From assembly GCA_020029625.1 (NCBI GenBank), contig JAIBJP010000002.1:1-35218 (forward strand): DNA of 35,218 nucleotides. Reading direction: 5' to 3'. Below are positions 1 through 10,210 of the stretch, in pieces; position 1 is the stretch's first letter, and every line of letters begins with the position of its first letter. Source of the DNA: Actinomycetota bacterium (GTDB lineage Bacteria > Actinomycetota > Thermoleophilia > Gaiellales > Gaiellaceae). Made by a program: the position numbers and the translations under genes. The notes below the pieces were generated by a model. It worked only from the letters and a program-made list of their open reading frames with translations, was not told where the DNA came from and did no database searches.

Positions 1-2016
1 GGCGCCTCGGCGACGCCGGGCAAGTGGGGGTACTGGCTCGCTCAGGGCGCTCTCCAGGCCGAAGAGAGGCGCGCCGTCTTCCTGGTCAACCGAAACGGCG
101 GCGAAATCCTCGGACGGACGGCGTATCGCTCCCTGGCCGAGCTGCCCGAGTCGCCTGAGTTGGTGGTAATCACGGTGCCCGCCGACGGCTTCGAGGAGGC
201 CGTCGACGGAGCGCTGGATGCGGGGGCCAAGGCGCTCGTGGTGATCAGCGCAGGACTGGGCGAGGGGGGACCCGAGGGCCGGGAGCGCGAGCGGGTAGCG
301 GTGGAGCGGATCCGCGATGCCGGCGCCCTCCTCGTCGGGCCGAATTGTCTCGGCCTGTTCGACGCCGAAACGAACCTTCACCTGAGCTCGAACTCTGTGC
401 CGAGCGGGCCCATCGGGCTCATCTCTCAGAGTGGGAACCTGGCTCTCGAGGTCGGGATGCTCGCAGGCGACGCCGGTCTGGGCTTCTCCCGCTTCGTCTC
501 GCTGGGGAACCAGGCCGACCTCGAGGCGGCCGAGCTGATCCACGATTTCCGAGAGCACGAGCCCACGCGGGTGATCGCCGTCTATTGCGAGGACTTCCGG
601 GACGGGCGCGCGTTCGCCCGGGCCGCGCAGCAGGCCGTCGAGGCGGGAAAGCCGGTACTGCTGATCGCTGGGGGAGGCACCCCGGGAAGCGCCCGTGCAG
701 CGCGGTCGCACACGGGGGCGCTGGTGAGCGATCTCGTGGCCGTCGAGGCCGCTTGCGCGGCGGCCGGCATCGAGCGAGTCTCGACACCGAAGGAGCTCGT
801 GGATGTCGCGGTTGCAAGGCTCGGAGCGCCTCCGGCGCGCGGCCCCAGAGTCGGCATCGCAGCCGACGGAGGTGGCTCCACGGTGATCGCAGCCGACCTC
901 GCGGCCGCGCACGGCCTCGAGCTGCCGCCGGTGTCCCGGAAGACCTCGTCAGGGCTCCAGGCCATCCTTCCGCCTACCGCCGCGACCGAGAATCCGGTCG
1001 ACCTCGCCGGTGGAGGCGAGTACGACGTCTTCAACTTCGCCCGCGTCGTCGAGCTACTGCTCCGCTCCGACGACCTCGATTCGGTCTTCCTCACCGGGTA
1101 CTTCGGTGGCTACAGCACGTACTCGGAAGAGCACGCGGCCCGCGAGGTCGAAGCGGCCGTCGCCATGGCCAAATACGCGGCGGACGCGGGCAAACCCTTC
1201 GTCGTGCAGACGATGTACTGGCGCTCCGCCGCCGCGGAGGCCCTTCGAGACGGCGGGATGCCCGTCTACCGGGATCTCGAGGGAGCGCTGCATGCGCTTT
1301 CGGCGTTGGTTCGCGCGGGCGTGGCCCAACCTCACGGGGTGCCTGATGTGCCGCCGCCGGCGCAACCCGTGGAGGCGGCCGGTTACTGGGCGGCACGGGC
1401 GCTCCTGGAGGAAGCCGGGGTCCTCTTCCCCGAGGCGCGCCGTGCGCAGGACTCGGAGGCCGCGCTGGCGGCTGCGAACGAGATCGGCTACCCGGTCGTG
1501 CTCAAGGCGCTCGGGGACGTGCACAAGTCGGATGCCGGCGGCGTCGCGGTAGGCCTGGCGGACGCGACCGCTTTGGAACGACAGTTGTCAGAAATGGCAA
1601 CACTGGAGGCTTCAGAGTACTCCGTCGAGCGGACGGCGCCGGTGGAGGAGGGGATCGAGCTGATCGTCGGCAGCCGGCGCGATCCTCGCTTCGGGCCGGT
1701 TACGCTCGTCGGGATGGGCGGGCTGTACACCGAGGTTCTCGGCGACGTGGCAGTCGCGCTCGCGCCCATCGGCGAGGACGAGGCGGAGCGGCTGATTTGC
1801 TCGCTTCGCGGCGCGCCGCTCCTCCTGGGAGCACGGGGGCGCCCAGCGCTGGACGTTCCCGCTGCCGCTCGGGCCACGGCTGCGTTCTCGAGAGCCGCCG
1901 GAGAGCACCCTGAGATCGACGAGTTGGAGATCAATCCGCTGCTCGTCCTGCCCGAGGGAGCACTGGGGCTCGACGCCCGGATCGTCCTGGGAGGAGTGGA
2001 CCGCGATGCTGCCTGA
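1..2016 (+). CDS. Acyl-CoA synthetase (NDP/ADP-forming), CoA-binding plus ATP-grasp domains; 5' end outside window
   Basis: Frame 1 is open from base 1 (GASATPGKWGYWLAQGALQAEERRAVFLVNRNGG...). Contains SARAARSHTGAL (His motif) and ATP-grasp VVLKALGDVHKSDAGGVAVGL. Confidence 0.88.
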   Translation, partial: GASATPGKWGYWLAQGALQAEERRAVFLVNRNGGEILGRTAYRSLAELPESPELVVITVPADGFEEAVDGALDAGAKALVVISAGLGEGGPEGRERERVAVERIRDAGALLVGPNCLGLFDAETNLHLSSNSVPSGPIGLISQSGNLALEVGMLAGDAGLGFSRFVSLGNQADLEAAELIHDFREHEPTRVIAVYCEDFRDGRAFARAAQQAVEAGKPVLLIAGGGTPGSARAARSHTGALVSDLVAVEAACAAAGIERVSTPKELVDVAVARLGAPPARGPRVGIAADGGGSTVIAADLAAAHGLELPPVSRKTSSGLQAILPPTAATENPVDLAGGGEYDVFNFARVVELLLRSDDLDSVFLTGYFGGYSTYSEEHAAREVEAAVAMAKYAADAGKPFVVQTMYWRSAAAEALRDGGMPVYRDLEGALHALSALVRAGVAQPHGVPDVPPPAQPVEAAGYWAARALLEEAGVLFPEARRAQDSEAALAAANEIGYPVVLKALGDVHKSDAGGVAVGLADATALERQLSEMATLEASEYSVERTAPVEEGIELIVGSRRDPRFGPVTLVGMGGLYTEVLGDVAVALAPIGEDEAERLICSLRGAPLLLGARGRPALDVPAAARATAAFSRAAGEHPEIDELEINPLLVLPEGALGLDARIVLGGVDRDAA

Positions 2017-2812
2017 GGGCACGTTCGAGCGCAAGGTGGCGATCGTGACCGGGGGCGGAAGCGGTCTTGGGCGGGTGATGGCGCTCGACCTCGCCCGGCT
2101 CGGCTCCGCGGTGGTCATCGCGGGGCGGCGGGAGGAGCCGCTGGCGGAGACCGCGAGACTGATCGAGGAGCGTGGAGGCCGGGCTCACCCGCAGCCCACC
2201 GACGTGCGGGAGCCCGAGGCGGTGGACGCGCTCGTTGCCGCGGCGGTCGAGCGCTTCGGCCGCGTCGACGTGCTTGTCAACAACGCCGCTGGCAACTTCG
2301 TCGTCAAGGCGGAGGAGCTCTCGCCCAACGGCTGGCGGGCGGTCGTCGGCATCGTCCTCGACGGGACCTTCCTATGTTCCCGAGCTGCCGGACGGCGCAT
2401 GATCGAGCAGGGCGAAGGCGGCGCGATCCTGAGCGTGATCGCCAGCTACGCGTGGACAGGCGGGCCGGGGACGATCCACTCTGCAGCCGCCAAGGCAGGG
2501 GTGCTCGCGCTGACGAGAACGCTCGCCGTCGAGTGGGCGGAGCACGGGATCCGGGTGAACTGCATCTGTCCAGGGCCCACCGACACGGAGGGCGCGGGGC
2601 AAGCGCTCTGGCCGAGCGAAGAGGACCGCGCCCGCGTCGCCTCGACAGTGCCGCTCGGGCGGCTGGCGAGCCCTGAGGAAGTCGCTGTGTGGGCCGCCGC
2701 GCTCTGCTCCCCGTACGCCGGCTACATCACCGGCGAGAACCTGACGATCGACGGCGGGCACTGGCTCGAGCAGGAGTCCTACCTGCCCGCACTCGGCAAG
2801 AAACGGGACTAG
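2006..2812 (+). CDS. SDR family oxidoreductase, 2,4-dienoyl-CoA reductase-like
   Basis: TGGGSGLG cofactor motif, NNAAGNF, HSAAAKAG (His where classical SDRs have Tyr, as in dienoyl-CoA reductases), C-terminal ITGENLTIDGGHWL. Overlaps the upstream gene by 11 nt. Confidence 0.87.
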   Translation: MLPEGTFERKVAIVTGGGSGLGRVMALDLARLGSAVVIAGRREEPLAETARLIEERGGRAHPQPTDVREPEAVDALVAAAVERFGRVDVLVNNAAGNFVVKAEELSPNGWRAVVGIVLDGTFLCSRAAGRRMIEQGEGGAILSVIASYAWTGGPGTIHSAAAKAGVLALTRTLAVEWAEHGIRVNCICPGPTDTEGAGQALWPSEEDRARVASTVPLGRLASPEEVAVWAAALCSPYAGYITGENLTIDGGHWLEQESYLPALGKKRD

Positions 2813-2817
2813 CGGCC

Positions 2818-3282
2818 GTGACCTTCCGGTTCAAGGTGATGAGCCAGGAGGACGCAGAGACAATCGCTCTCTGGCACTACCCTGAGCCATTCTCGTTCTA
2901 CGATTGGGCAGCCGATCCAGATGATCTCGCGGAGCTTCTCGACTCCGAGGCGCGCGGCGAGGCATACGCCGCCGTCGAGGACGAGACCGGCGCTCTGGTC
3001 GGCTACTTCTCGTTCAAACCGAGGCCCGCTGGGATCCTTGACATCGGGCTCGGTCTCCACCCCGAAAAGACCGGACGGGGTCACGGCGGAGCCTTTCTAT
3101 CCGCCGGACTCGACTACGCCCGCCGTCGCTTCGCGCCCGAGCAGTTCTCCCTTTCGGTCGCCACGTTCAACGGTCGAGCGATCACCGTGTACGAGCGGGC
3201 CGGTTTCGCGCCTGTTCGCGTGTACGAGCACTCGACGAACGGGGGCGAGTGGGAGTTCGTCGAGATGCGGCGCCCTGCGTAG
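2818..3282 (+). CDS. GNAT family N-acetyltransferase
   Basis: GTG start 5 nt after SDR stop; LGLHPEKTGRGHGGAFLSAGLDYAR and N-x-x-A-I-x-V-Y-E-R-A-G-F acetyltransferase motifs. Confidence 0.85.
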   Translation: MTFRFKVMSQEDAETIALWHYPEPFSFYDWAADPDDLAELLDSEARGEAYAAVEDETGALVGYFSFKPRPAGILDIGLGLHPEKTGRGHGGAFLSAGLDYARRRFAPEQFSLSVATFNGRAITVYERAGFAPVRVYEHSTNGGEWEFVEMRRPA

Positions 3283-3289
3283 CGGATCG

Positions 3290-4393
3290 CTAGCGCTCGG
3301 CGAGCGCTTCGAAGACGAGCCGCTGGAAATGCTGGATGAGGTGCTCGCTGGAGAGGAGCAGGCGTCCCTGCGGCACCATCCCGGTGTCGAGTCCACGCTG
3401 CACCGCCTCGACGAGCCCGCTGTCCTCCAGCCCCACCTGGTTGGCGAAGTCCATCATCTCGCGTGCCCGCTCGTCCGAGACCTCCTCGTAAAAGAAGTAG
3501 TCGGTCGCGCCGACTGAACGACCTGGCCCGTTCGGCCTCGTGGCGTCGACCGAGAGGTTGCCAGGCCCCGCTTCGACGTTGATCGTCGTGTTGGGCCACA
3601 AGAGGTGGTACTGCGCCTGCGTGATCTCGCCACTCGGGTTGTAGGGAGCTTTGCCGTCACCCGCCAGGGCTGCGGGACGGGGCGTCCCGAACTGGCTGGC
3701 CACGAGCCCGTCCGAGCTGAGCAGATACGCGTCCGGATCCACGTCGATCACCTTGCTGAACCCCGGGTGAGCGACCGGGCAGTGGTAGCACTCGAGGTAG
3801 TTCTCGACGGCGACCTTCCAGTCCGCGGAGATCTCCCACTCGCGCCGCTCGCGGAAGGTCAGGCGGCTCATGTCGACTCCGCTCGCTTCCACATGCCCGG
3901 GCAGGGGCCCGAGAGCCTCGGCAAGCCCAGGGACATCGAGATCAGGGTTGACGAAGACGAGCGGCCCCCAGGTATCCACCTGGACCGGCAGGAGGGAAAA
4001 CGCGTCGAAGTCGAAGTCCGGCTCCCGCTCCGAGCGCGGCGCCGTTCGCAGCGCTCCGTCGAGGCCGTAGGTCCAGGCGTGGTAGGGACACTGGAGCGTC
4101 TCGCGGTGCCCCGCTCCCGTCGCGACGATGTGCCCCCGGTGGCGGCAGACGTTCACGAACGCGTTGACGGTTCCCGAGCGGTCGCGCGTGACGACGACCG
4201 GAATCGTCCCGGCGACGGTGGTGAACCAGTCTCCCGGCTCCGCGACCTGGTCGAGCCGGCCGGCGTACTGCCACGTGCGCCGGAAGATCGCGTCCTGCTC
4301 GCGGCGGAGGATGGCAGCGTCCGAGTACCAGCTCGCAGGGAGCGTGGCGCCTCCTGCGAGGGCGTCACGTAGTTCCTGGACGTCGTCGATCAC
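3290..4393 (-). CDS. Rieske non-heme iron oxygenase alpha subunit, quaternary-amine oxygenase-like (CMO/GbcA/CntA type)
   Basis: Rieske CRHRGH...CPYHAW; mononuclear iron motif ENYLECYHCPVAHPG; EDSGLVEAVQRGL. GTG start overlaps upstream stop (GTGA). Confidence 0.9.
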   Translation of the reverse strand: MIDDVQELRDALAGGATLPASWYSDAAILRREQDAIFRRTWQYAGRLDQVAEPGDWFTTVAGTIPVVVTRDRSGTVNAFVNVCRHRGHIVATGAGHRETLQCPYHAWTYGLDGALRTAPRSEREPDFDFDAFSLLPVQVDTWGPLVFVNPDLDVPGLAEALGPLPGHVEASGVDMSRLTFRERREWEISADWKVAVENYLECYHCPVAHPGFSKVIDVDPDAYLLSSDGLVASQFGTPRPAALAGDGKAPYNPSGEITQAQYHLLWPNTTINVEAGPGNLSVDATRPNGPGRSVGATDYFFYEEVSDERAREMMDFANQVGLEDSGLVEAVQRGLDTGMVPQGRLLLSSEHLIQHFQRLVFEALAER

Positions 4394-5562
4394 GGCGCCT
4401 CCCAGCCCACGTAGGGCGCGATCCCGCGCTTGAAAAGCCCTCCCGCGACGATCACGCGCTGAATCTCGCTGGTGCCCTCCCAGATGCGGTCGACACGAAG
4501 CTCGCGGAAATGGCGCTCGGCCGGGTTCTCCTGCATGTAGCCGCGCCCGCCCAGGATCTGGACCGCCCTGTCGGCGACCCGTCCAGCCATCTCCGATGCG
4601 TAGAGCTTCGCCATCGCCGCCTTTCCGTGGACGATCTTGGCGTCCGGGTTCACGTCGAACTCGTGCGCGGCGTGGTAGGTAATCAGTCGCGCCGCGAGAA
4701 GCTCGGTGAGCGAGTCCGCCAAGGGGAATTGTACTCCCTGGTACTGGGAGATCGGCTGCTCGAAGGCGCGGCGCTCGAGTGCCCAGGCCCTTGCCAGATC
4801 GATGAGGCGCTCAGCGGCCCCGCAGCAGCGGGCCGCAATCATCAGCCGTTCGACGGTGAACCACTTCCGGGCGCCCTCGCCGCCGCCGCCCCTGATGCGG
4901 TTCGCCTCGGCCACGCGGCAGTTCTCCAACCGGAACTCGGGGTGAGCGTAGAGATAGGGGTCGTGCATGAAGCGGGGAGTGCGCGTAAGCGTGAGCCCGG
5001 GAGCGTCCTTGTCCACGAAGAAGAGAGTCTGCTCGCCGTCCGCGAGCGCGAGCAAGACGAGGTAGTCGGCCTGGTCGCCGCCGGTGACGAACCACTTCTC
5101 GCCGTTGAGGACCCAGTCGTCCCCGTCGCGCTCGGCAGTCGCAGCGATCGCGCCCACATCCGACCCTGCACCGGGCTCGGTGATCGCCCACGCCTCCTGG
5201 CGCTCGTGTCGGAGGGTCGGCAGGACGTAGCGCTCGAGCTGCTCAGGGCTCGCCAGCTCGAGCAGCTCTCGCGGCGCCCGCTCGCAGACGATGAAGCCGA
5301 GCCCGTTGGTCGCCTTGCCGCCCTCCTCCTCGATCGCCACCTGGGCGAGCATCGGCAGGTCGGGCCCGCCGTGCTCGGCGGGAACGTTGTAGTTCGAGAA
5401 GCCGGCGGCCCGGGCCTTGTCCTTCAGGTCGTGGATCTCGTGGCGGTCGATCTCGCCCCGCTCGGCGATATGCGCCTCGGCGGGATAGAGCTCCTCCTCG
5501 ACGAAGCGGGCGGCGCGCGCCTTCAGCTCGCGAATCTCGGGGGGAAGCTCGGGAACGATCAC
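4390..5562 (-). CDS. Acyl-CoA dehydrogenase
   Basis: WAITEPGAGSDVGAI, WVLNGEKWFVTGG, ILGGRGYMQENPAERHFRELRVDRIWEGTSEIQRVIVAGG. Confidence 0.94.
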   Translation of the reverse strand: MIVPELPPEIRELKARAARFVEEELYPAEAHIAERGEIDRHEIHDLKDKARAAGFSNYNVPAEHGGPDLPMLAQVAIEEEGGKATNGLGFIVCERAPRELLELASPEQLERYVLPTLRHERQEAWAITEPGAGSDVGAIAATAERDGDDWVLNGEKWFVTGGDQADYLVLLALADGEQTLFFVDKDAPGLTLTRTPRFMHDPYLYAHPEFRLENCRVAEANRIRGGGGEGARKWFTVERLMIAARCCGAAERLIDLARAWALERRAFEQPISQYQGVQFPLADSLTELLAARLITYHAAHEFDVNPDAKIVHGKAAMAKLYASEMAGRVADRAVQILGGRGYMQENPAERHFRELRVDRIWEGTSEIQRVIVAGGLFKRGIAPYVGWEAP

Positions 5563-5948
5563 GCTAGTCCCTCAAGTGCTTTTCGTTCACCATCCGAGAG
5601 CCGGCGGGTCTTCCGGGACTCCCGGTCCTGGGCGACGAGCACCGCTTCGGCCTCGGCCGCGAGCTCACCGTTCGAGGTTCTCAGCTCCTCGCGGGTGGTG
5701 ACGCTCGAAGTGCCCAGCCGGGCGAGCGAGCAGCTGGCCACGACCTCGTCGTCCTCCTGCCGAAGCTCCCGCCGGAAGTCGATCGCCACGCGTGCGAGGA
5801 CGTAGCCCCAGGCGGCGCCGTCGGAACCGAGCGCGCGCTCCAGCCATTCGTCGCGGGCCTCCTCGAGGTACGTGAGGTAGACCGCGTTGTTGACGTGGTT
5901 GTAGGCGTCGAGGTCTCGCCAGCGGATCTCGATTCGCTTCTCGTGCAC
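5559..5948 (-). CDS. Acyl-CoA thioesterase, 4HBT hotdog fold
   Basis: IRWRDLDAYNHVNNAVYLTYLEEARDEWL; GTG start 3 nt after the ABC ATPase stop. Confidence 0.9.
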   Translation of the reverse strand: MHEKRIEIRWRDLDAYNHVNNAVYLTYLEEARDEWLERALGSDGAAWGYVLARVAIDFRRELRQEDDEVVASCSLARLGTSSVTTREELRTSNGELAAEAEAVLVAQDRESRKTRRLSDGERKALEGLA

Positions 5949-5951
5949 TCT

Positions 5952-7061
5952 TCAGGCCTCCTCGACGCTCGGAACCTCGTCCGCGGGAAGGACTCGCAAT
6001 GCTTCGGCGGGAAGGTGGATCTGAACCGGCGTCCCTTGCTCGTAGGGGGCGCCCTTGCCGGTGTTCTGAATGAGCGCCTGAAGCGCATCTCCCGTCGCAG
6101 CCCGCACGATGACCTGGATCGCCGAGCCCACGTAGACGACTCGCTCGACCATACCTGGGAGCCGGTTGGGGCCGCTCGGCGCTCCGTGCGGCTCGAGCTC
6201 GACGCGTTCGGGCCGGATGACGATCTTGGCGGGCCCGGTGACGTCGGCCGCGCCGGCGCTTCCCAGGAGCTCGAACCGATCGAGCTCCACACGGCAGGCC
6301 CCATCGACCGCCCCCGTGGCTGTGGCGTCCATCAGGTTCGAGGCCCCGAGGAAGTCGGCGACGAACACCGTTTGTGGATCTTCGTAGACGTCCTGAGGGG
6401 CGCCAACCTGCTCCACGCGCCCGGCGTTCATCACCGCCAGCCGGTCCGACATGGTTAAAGCCTCCTCCTGGTCGTGCGTGACGTAGAGGAAGGTGATCCC
6501 GACCTCCTGCTGGAGCCCCTTCAGCTCCAGCTGGAGCGCCTTGCGCAATTTCGCATCGAGCGCGCCTAGAGGCTCGTCCAGAAGGAGCACGGCCGGGTTG
6601 AGGATGAGCGCTCGAGCGAGCGCGACACGCTGTTGCTGACCGCCCGAGAGCTGGGAGGATTTGCGCCGCTCGTAGCCCGTCAGCTGCACGAGCTCGAGCG
6701 CTCGCGCAACCCGCTCCTTGATCTCCGCCTTCGGGCGCTTGGCACGCCGGAGGCCGAAGGCCACGTTGTCGAAGACGTTCAGGTGGGGGAAGAGGGCGTA
6801 GTTCTGGAAGACCGTGTTGACGCTGCGTCGATGCGGAGGGGTGTACGCCACATCGGTGCCGTCGAGCAGGATCTGCCCCTCCGTGGGCTGCTCGAAGCCT
6901 GCGATCAGGCGGAGCGTCGTCGTTTTGCCGCATCCAGACGGTCCGAGCAGCGAGAAGAACTCGCCGGCGGGAATCTCGAGGTCGATGCCGTCCACCGCGG
7001 TGACGTCCGCGAAACGCTTGGTCAGCTCGACCAGCTGTATCTCTCCGCGCGCCACCGTCAT
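5952..7061 (-). CDS. ABC transporter ATP-binding protein, spermidine/putrescine (PotA) type
   Basis: Walker [13 protein letters not shown], signature [15 protein letters not shown], Walker [14 protein letters not shown]-terminal TOBE-like region. ATG at 7061 overlaps permease stop (ATGA); the longer ORF start at 7277 is unlikely. Confidence 0.93.
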   Translation of the reverse strand: MTVARGEIQLVELTKRFADVTAVDGIDLEIPAGEFFSLLGPSGCGKTTTLRLIAGFEQPTEGQILLDGTDVAYTPPHRRSVNTVFQNYALFPHLNVFDNVAFGLRRAKRPKAEIKERVARALELVQLTGYERRKSSQLSGGQQQRVALARALILNPAVLLLDEPLGALDAKLRKALQLELKGLQQEVGITFLYVTHDQEEALTMSDRLAVMNAGRVEQVGAPQDVYEDPQTVFVADFLGASNLMDATATGAVDGACRVELDRFELLGSAGAADVTGPAKIVIRPERVELEPHGAPSGPNRLPGMVERVVYVGSAIQVIVRAATGDALQALIQNTGKGAPYEQGTPVQIHLPAEALRVLPADEVPSVEEA

Positions 7062-7984
7062 AGCTCGAAGACGGCGAGGTCCTTGGTCTGGCCCGCCCTC
7101 GCTCGCCGCTCCTCTCGCGTGAAGACCCGCCACGCGAGAAAAGCCAAGGCAAGTGAGAGAAGCGTGAGGACCATCATCACCGTCGCGATCGCGTTCACGG
7201 AGGGAAGCGGCGCGGCTCGGGTGGCGGAGTAGATTCGGATCGGAACCGTATCCGTCTCCCCACCGCTCGACAGCCACTGGCTGATGACGAAGTCATCCAG
7301 GGAGATGGCGAAGACGACGGCCGCGGAGGCGACGATTGCGGGTGTCAGGAGGGGCAGGAGAACCCGGGTCAGGGCGACGGTCGGCGAGGCGCCGAGATCG
7401 GCGGCCGCCTCTTCGTACTGCCTGCCGATCGAGAAGAGGCGCCCGCGCACGATCACGACGACGTAGGAGATCGAGAATGTCACGTGGCCGAGGATCTGCG
7501 CGTCCGTACCCGCCCCGACGAATGTGAAGACGTGCGTGAACACGAGGAGGAGCGAGACACCCATGACGATTTCCGGCGTCACGAACGGAAAGAGCATCAG
7601 GAAGTTCGAGGGCCTCGCGCCCCAGCCCATCCAGCGTGCCAGGCCGATGGCGAGCAGCACGCCGATCGGCGTGGCGATCAGGACGTCCGCGCTCGCCAGC
7701 TTCAGGCTCTGGACGGCGGCATGGCGGAGAGTGGGGTCGTGCCAGACCGAGTCGACTGGATCGCCCCAGTACCAGCGAGTCGAAAAGCCTTGCCAAACCG
7801 ATCGCGAGCGGGTCGCGTTGAACGAGAACTGCACGGCGATCAGGACGGGGACGATCGACCAAACGATGTAGGCCCACGTGATCAGGACGAGGAAGCGGGG
7901 CCGCCCCCAGGGGTTCCTGACCCAGCCGGAAGCGCGGCTCCAGGTGGAGATGCCCCTAGGCCGCTGTTCTGCGATGGTCGTCAT
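7058..7984 (-). CDS. ABC transporter permease, PotC type
   Basis: Hydrophobic segments; [30 protein letters not shown] loop. ATG 7984 overlaps upstream permease stop. Confidence 0.92.
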   Translation of the reverse strand: MTTIAEQRPRGISTWSRASGWVRNPWGRPRFLVLITWAYIVWSIVPVLIAVQFSFNATRSRSVWQGFSTRWYWGDPVDSVWHDPTLRHAAVQSLKLASADVLIATPIGVLLAIGLARWMGWGARPSNFLMLFPFVTPEIVMGVSLLLVFTHVFTFVGAGTDAQILGHVTFSISYVVVIVRGRLFSIGRQYEEAAADLGASPTVALTRVLLPLLTPAIVASAAVVFAISLDDFVISQWLSSGGETDTVPIRIYSATRAAPLPSVNAIATVMMVLTLLSLALAFLAWRVFTREERRARAGQTKDLAVFEL

Positions 7985-8874
7985 ACCGCCGCCACGTCGC
8001 GGGAAGCTCGGTGGATCGTCCACATGTAGTACGCCATCAGCACGGTCAGGAACAGCGCGAGCACGACGGTGATCCCTGCCCCGATGGTCGGCTGCGGACC
8101 CCCGTGGAAGAAGAGGTCGATCTGGTTTCCGATCATCGACGTCTGCGGAGTGCCCGACACGATGTTCGGCGTGTAGTAGTCGCCGAACATCGGCAGCGTG
8201 ATCAGGACGGCGCCGCCGAGGATGCCCGTCTTCGACAGGGGCAGGGTGACGTGTAGAAACGTGCTCAGCGGGCTCGCCCCCAGATCACGGGCGGCCTCGA
8301 GGTGGCTTCGGTCGATGCGGTCGAGGGCCGCGAAGAGCGGCAGGATCAAGTAGGGGATATAGCCGTAGACGAGCGCGAGGACGACGGTCGACGGCTCACC
8401 TCCGAGCCATTCGCGCGGCTGGCTGAGGACGTGCGTGAAGGTGAGGAAGCGGTTCACGTACCCGTCGGTGGCGAGCAGGTTGACCCAGGCGAGCATGCGC
8501 ATCAGGTAGCTGATCCAGAGGGGGAGGATGATGAGCACGAGGAGAAGGCTCCTCATGCGGCCGCCGTGGCGGGCGATGTAGTAGGCGACGGGGTAGCCGA
8601 TCAGCAGGCAGAGCGCCAGCGAGCTGGCCACATACTCGACCGTGCGCACGGACGGGCCGAAGAACGTCCCACCGGGAGCGAAACGGTGGAGCACCTCGAC
8701 GATCCAACCGACGTTCCACTGGAGCGGATTCCAAATCGGGACGGGCTGCGAGAGGATGGGATCCACCGTCCCGAACGCCACCGCCACGACCGCGTAGAAC
8801 GGCACGACGAAGAGGACGACCAGCCACAGGATCCCCGGCAGCGCAAAGCCGGGCCAAAGCCAGCGGCGGTACAC
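7981..8874 (-). CDS. ABC transporter permease, PotB type
   Basis: Hydrophobic segments; LEAARDLGASPLSTFLHVTLPLSKTGILGG EAA loop. Confidence 0.92.
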   Translation of the reverse strand: MYRRWLWPGFALPGILWLVVLFVVPFYAVVAVAFGTVDPILSQPVPIWNPLQWNVGWIVEVLHRFAPGGTFFGPSVRTVEYVASSLALCLLIGYPVAYYIARHGGRMRSLLLVLIILPLWISYLMRMLAWVNLLATDGYVNRFLTFTHVLSQPREWLGGEPSTVVLALVYGYIPYLILPLFAALDRIDRSHLEAARDLGASPLSTFLHVTLPLSKTGILGGAVLITLPMFGDYYTPNIVSGTPQTSMIGNQIDLFFHGGPQPTIGAGITVVLALFLTVLMAYYMWTIHRASRDVAAV

Positions 8875-8883
8875 GGCTAGTGC

Positions 8884-10176
8884 CTATCCACCTCCGGCCA
8901 GGAAGTCAGAGTAGCCGTCCTGCCAGAGGCGCTGTCCCTGTGCCGTGAGCGTCCCGAACTGGAGCGAATCGGTCCCGAGATCGTCGTTCGTGAGCACGCT
9001 GTTCGCCAGGTGCTCCGGCACGATGCCGTCTGAGATGAGCGATGCCGGATCGATCTCGTTTAGCGGCGGCTGGTAGCCGTTGAAGTCGACGAAGTTCGTG
9101 TAGGCGACGCCGTTGTCGATGATGTAGTTGAGCCACAGGTGCGAAAGCACGGGCTTCTTCGTCGTCGTGCAGATCGACCAGCAGTCGTTCTGCACCGGCA
9201 CCTTGCCCTTGTCCGCCTTCCAGTAGCCGAGCGCGGTCGGCGGCGTCCCCTTCGGCAGGTAGTAGATGTAGCCGGCGATCATGTCACCCGACCAGGCCTG
9301 GTGGAGCCAGCTCTTGCCTTCCGGGATTGCCTGGTACTGGATGTCGTCGACCTTGATCTTGCAGATGCCGTACAGCTCCTTCAGGTCGGCGACCGCCTGA
9401 TCGACGAGCTTCGGATCCTCGGTGTTGATGTCCGTGTGGCCCTTGCGCAGGAGCGCCATTCCGATCGTCTCGCGCTCTTCGCTGAGGAGTCCCACCTTGC
9501 CCTTGTAGGCCTCTGCCTGCCAGAAGATGTCCAATGGCTGGGGCATCGAGGCGATGTCCTCTGTGACCTTGTCCGTACGCCAGGCGATTCCCGTCGCGTA
9601 GCACGTGTACGGGACCGTGTAGTGCGAGTCGACGTCGTAGAACGGGTTGACGAGCTCCGGCCAGATGTTCTTTTGCAGGTTGGGGATGTAGTCGAGGTTG
9701 AGCGGCTTGATGAGCTTGCCCGCCACGGCGCGGGTGAGGTTGTCGGGGGTCATTTCCATCACGTCCGGCGTGACGGCGCCGGAGGCGAGGCGCTGAATCC
9801 CGGACGAGATGTTGTCGAAGGCCGTGTACTGGACGTCGACGCTGTACTTCTTGCCGAAGTCCTTGAGGAGCTTCTTGTAGAGGTAGTCGGGATAGTTGAA
9901 GACGGTGAAGGTCCCACCCGTCTCGGGCTCGAGCCCCGACGCGATCGGGTCTTCCCAGAGGGGCATGGTGACGCGCTTGTCGGGCCTCGCAAGGGGGAGC
10001 CCGCCCGGGCCGAGAGGCTCTCCGCTCTTCCCGGTCGTGCCCTGGGCTGTCGTCTCCGAGCTGCACGCCGCGAGGATGCCCCCGGCTCCCGAGACGACAG
10101 TCGCGGCTCCTGCCGTGCGAAGAATAAAGTCACGACGGGTGAAGCCGTCGGGTCGCTCCTTGGGATGCAGCGTCAT
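8884..10176 (-). CDS. ABC transporter substrate-binding lipoprotein, PotD type, Tat-exported
   Basis: Tat motif TRRDFILR plus lipobox LAAC; PotD-like FNYPDYLYKKLLKDFGKKYSVDVQYTAFDN. SD AAGGAGGCT upstream of ATG 10176. Confidence 0.92.
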   Translation of the reverse strand: MTLHPKERPDGFTRRDFILRTAGAATVVSGAGGILAACSSETTAQGTTGKSGEPLGPGGLPLARPDKRVTMPLWEDPIASGLEPETGGTFTVFNYPDYLYKKLLKDFGKKYSVDVQYTAFDNISSGIQRLASGAVTPDVMEMTPDNLTRAVAGKLIKPLNLDYIPNLQKNIWPELVNPFYDVDSHYTVPYTCYATGIAWRTDKVTEDIASMPQPLDIFWQAEAYKGKVGLLSEERETIGMALLRKGHTDINTEDPKLVDQAVADLKELYGICKIKVDDIQYQAIPEGKSWLHQAWSGDMIAGYIYYLPKGTPPTALGYWKADKGKVPVQNDCWSICTTTKKPVLSHLWLNYIIDNGVAYTNFVDFNGYQPPLNEIDPASLISDGIVPEHLANSVLTNDDLGTDSLQFGTLTAQGQRLWQDGYSDFLAGGG

Positions 10177-10210
10177 CTTCAGCCTCCTTGGCGACGGGTC
10201 GGGAAGCCTC

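Noticed and set aside
4510-5805. 431-aa plus-strand ORF
   Set aside because: Antisense of the acyl-CoA dehydrogenase and thioesterase; no domain signal.
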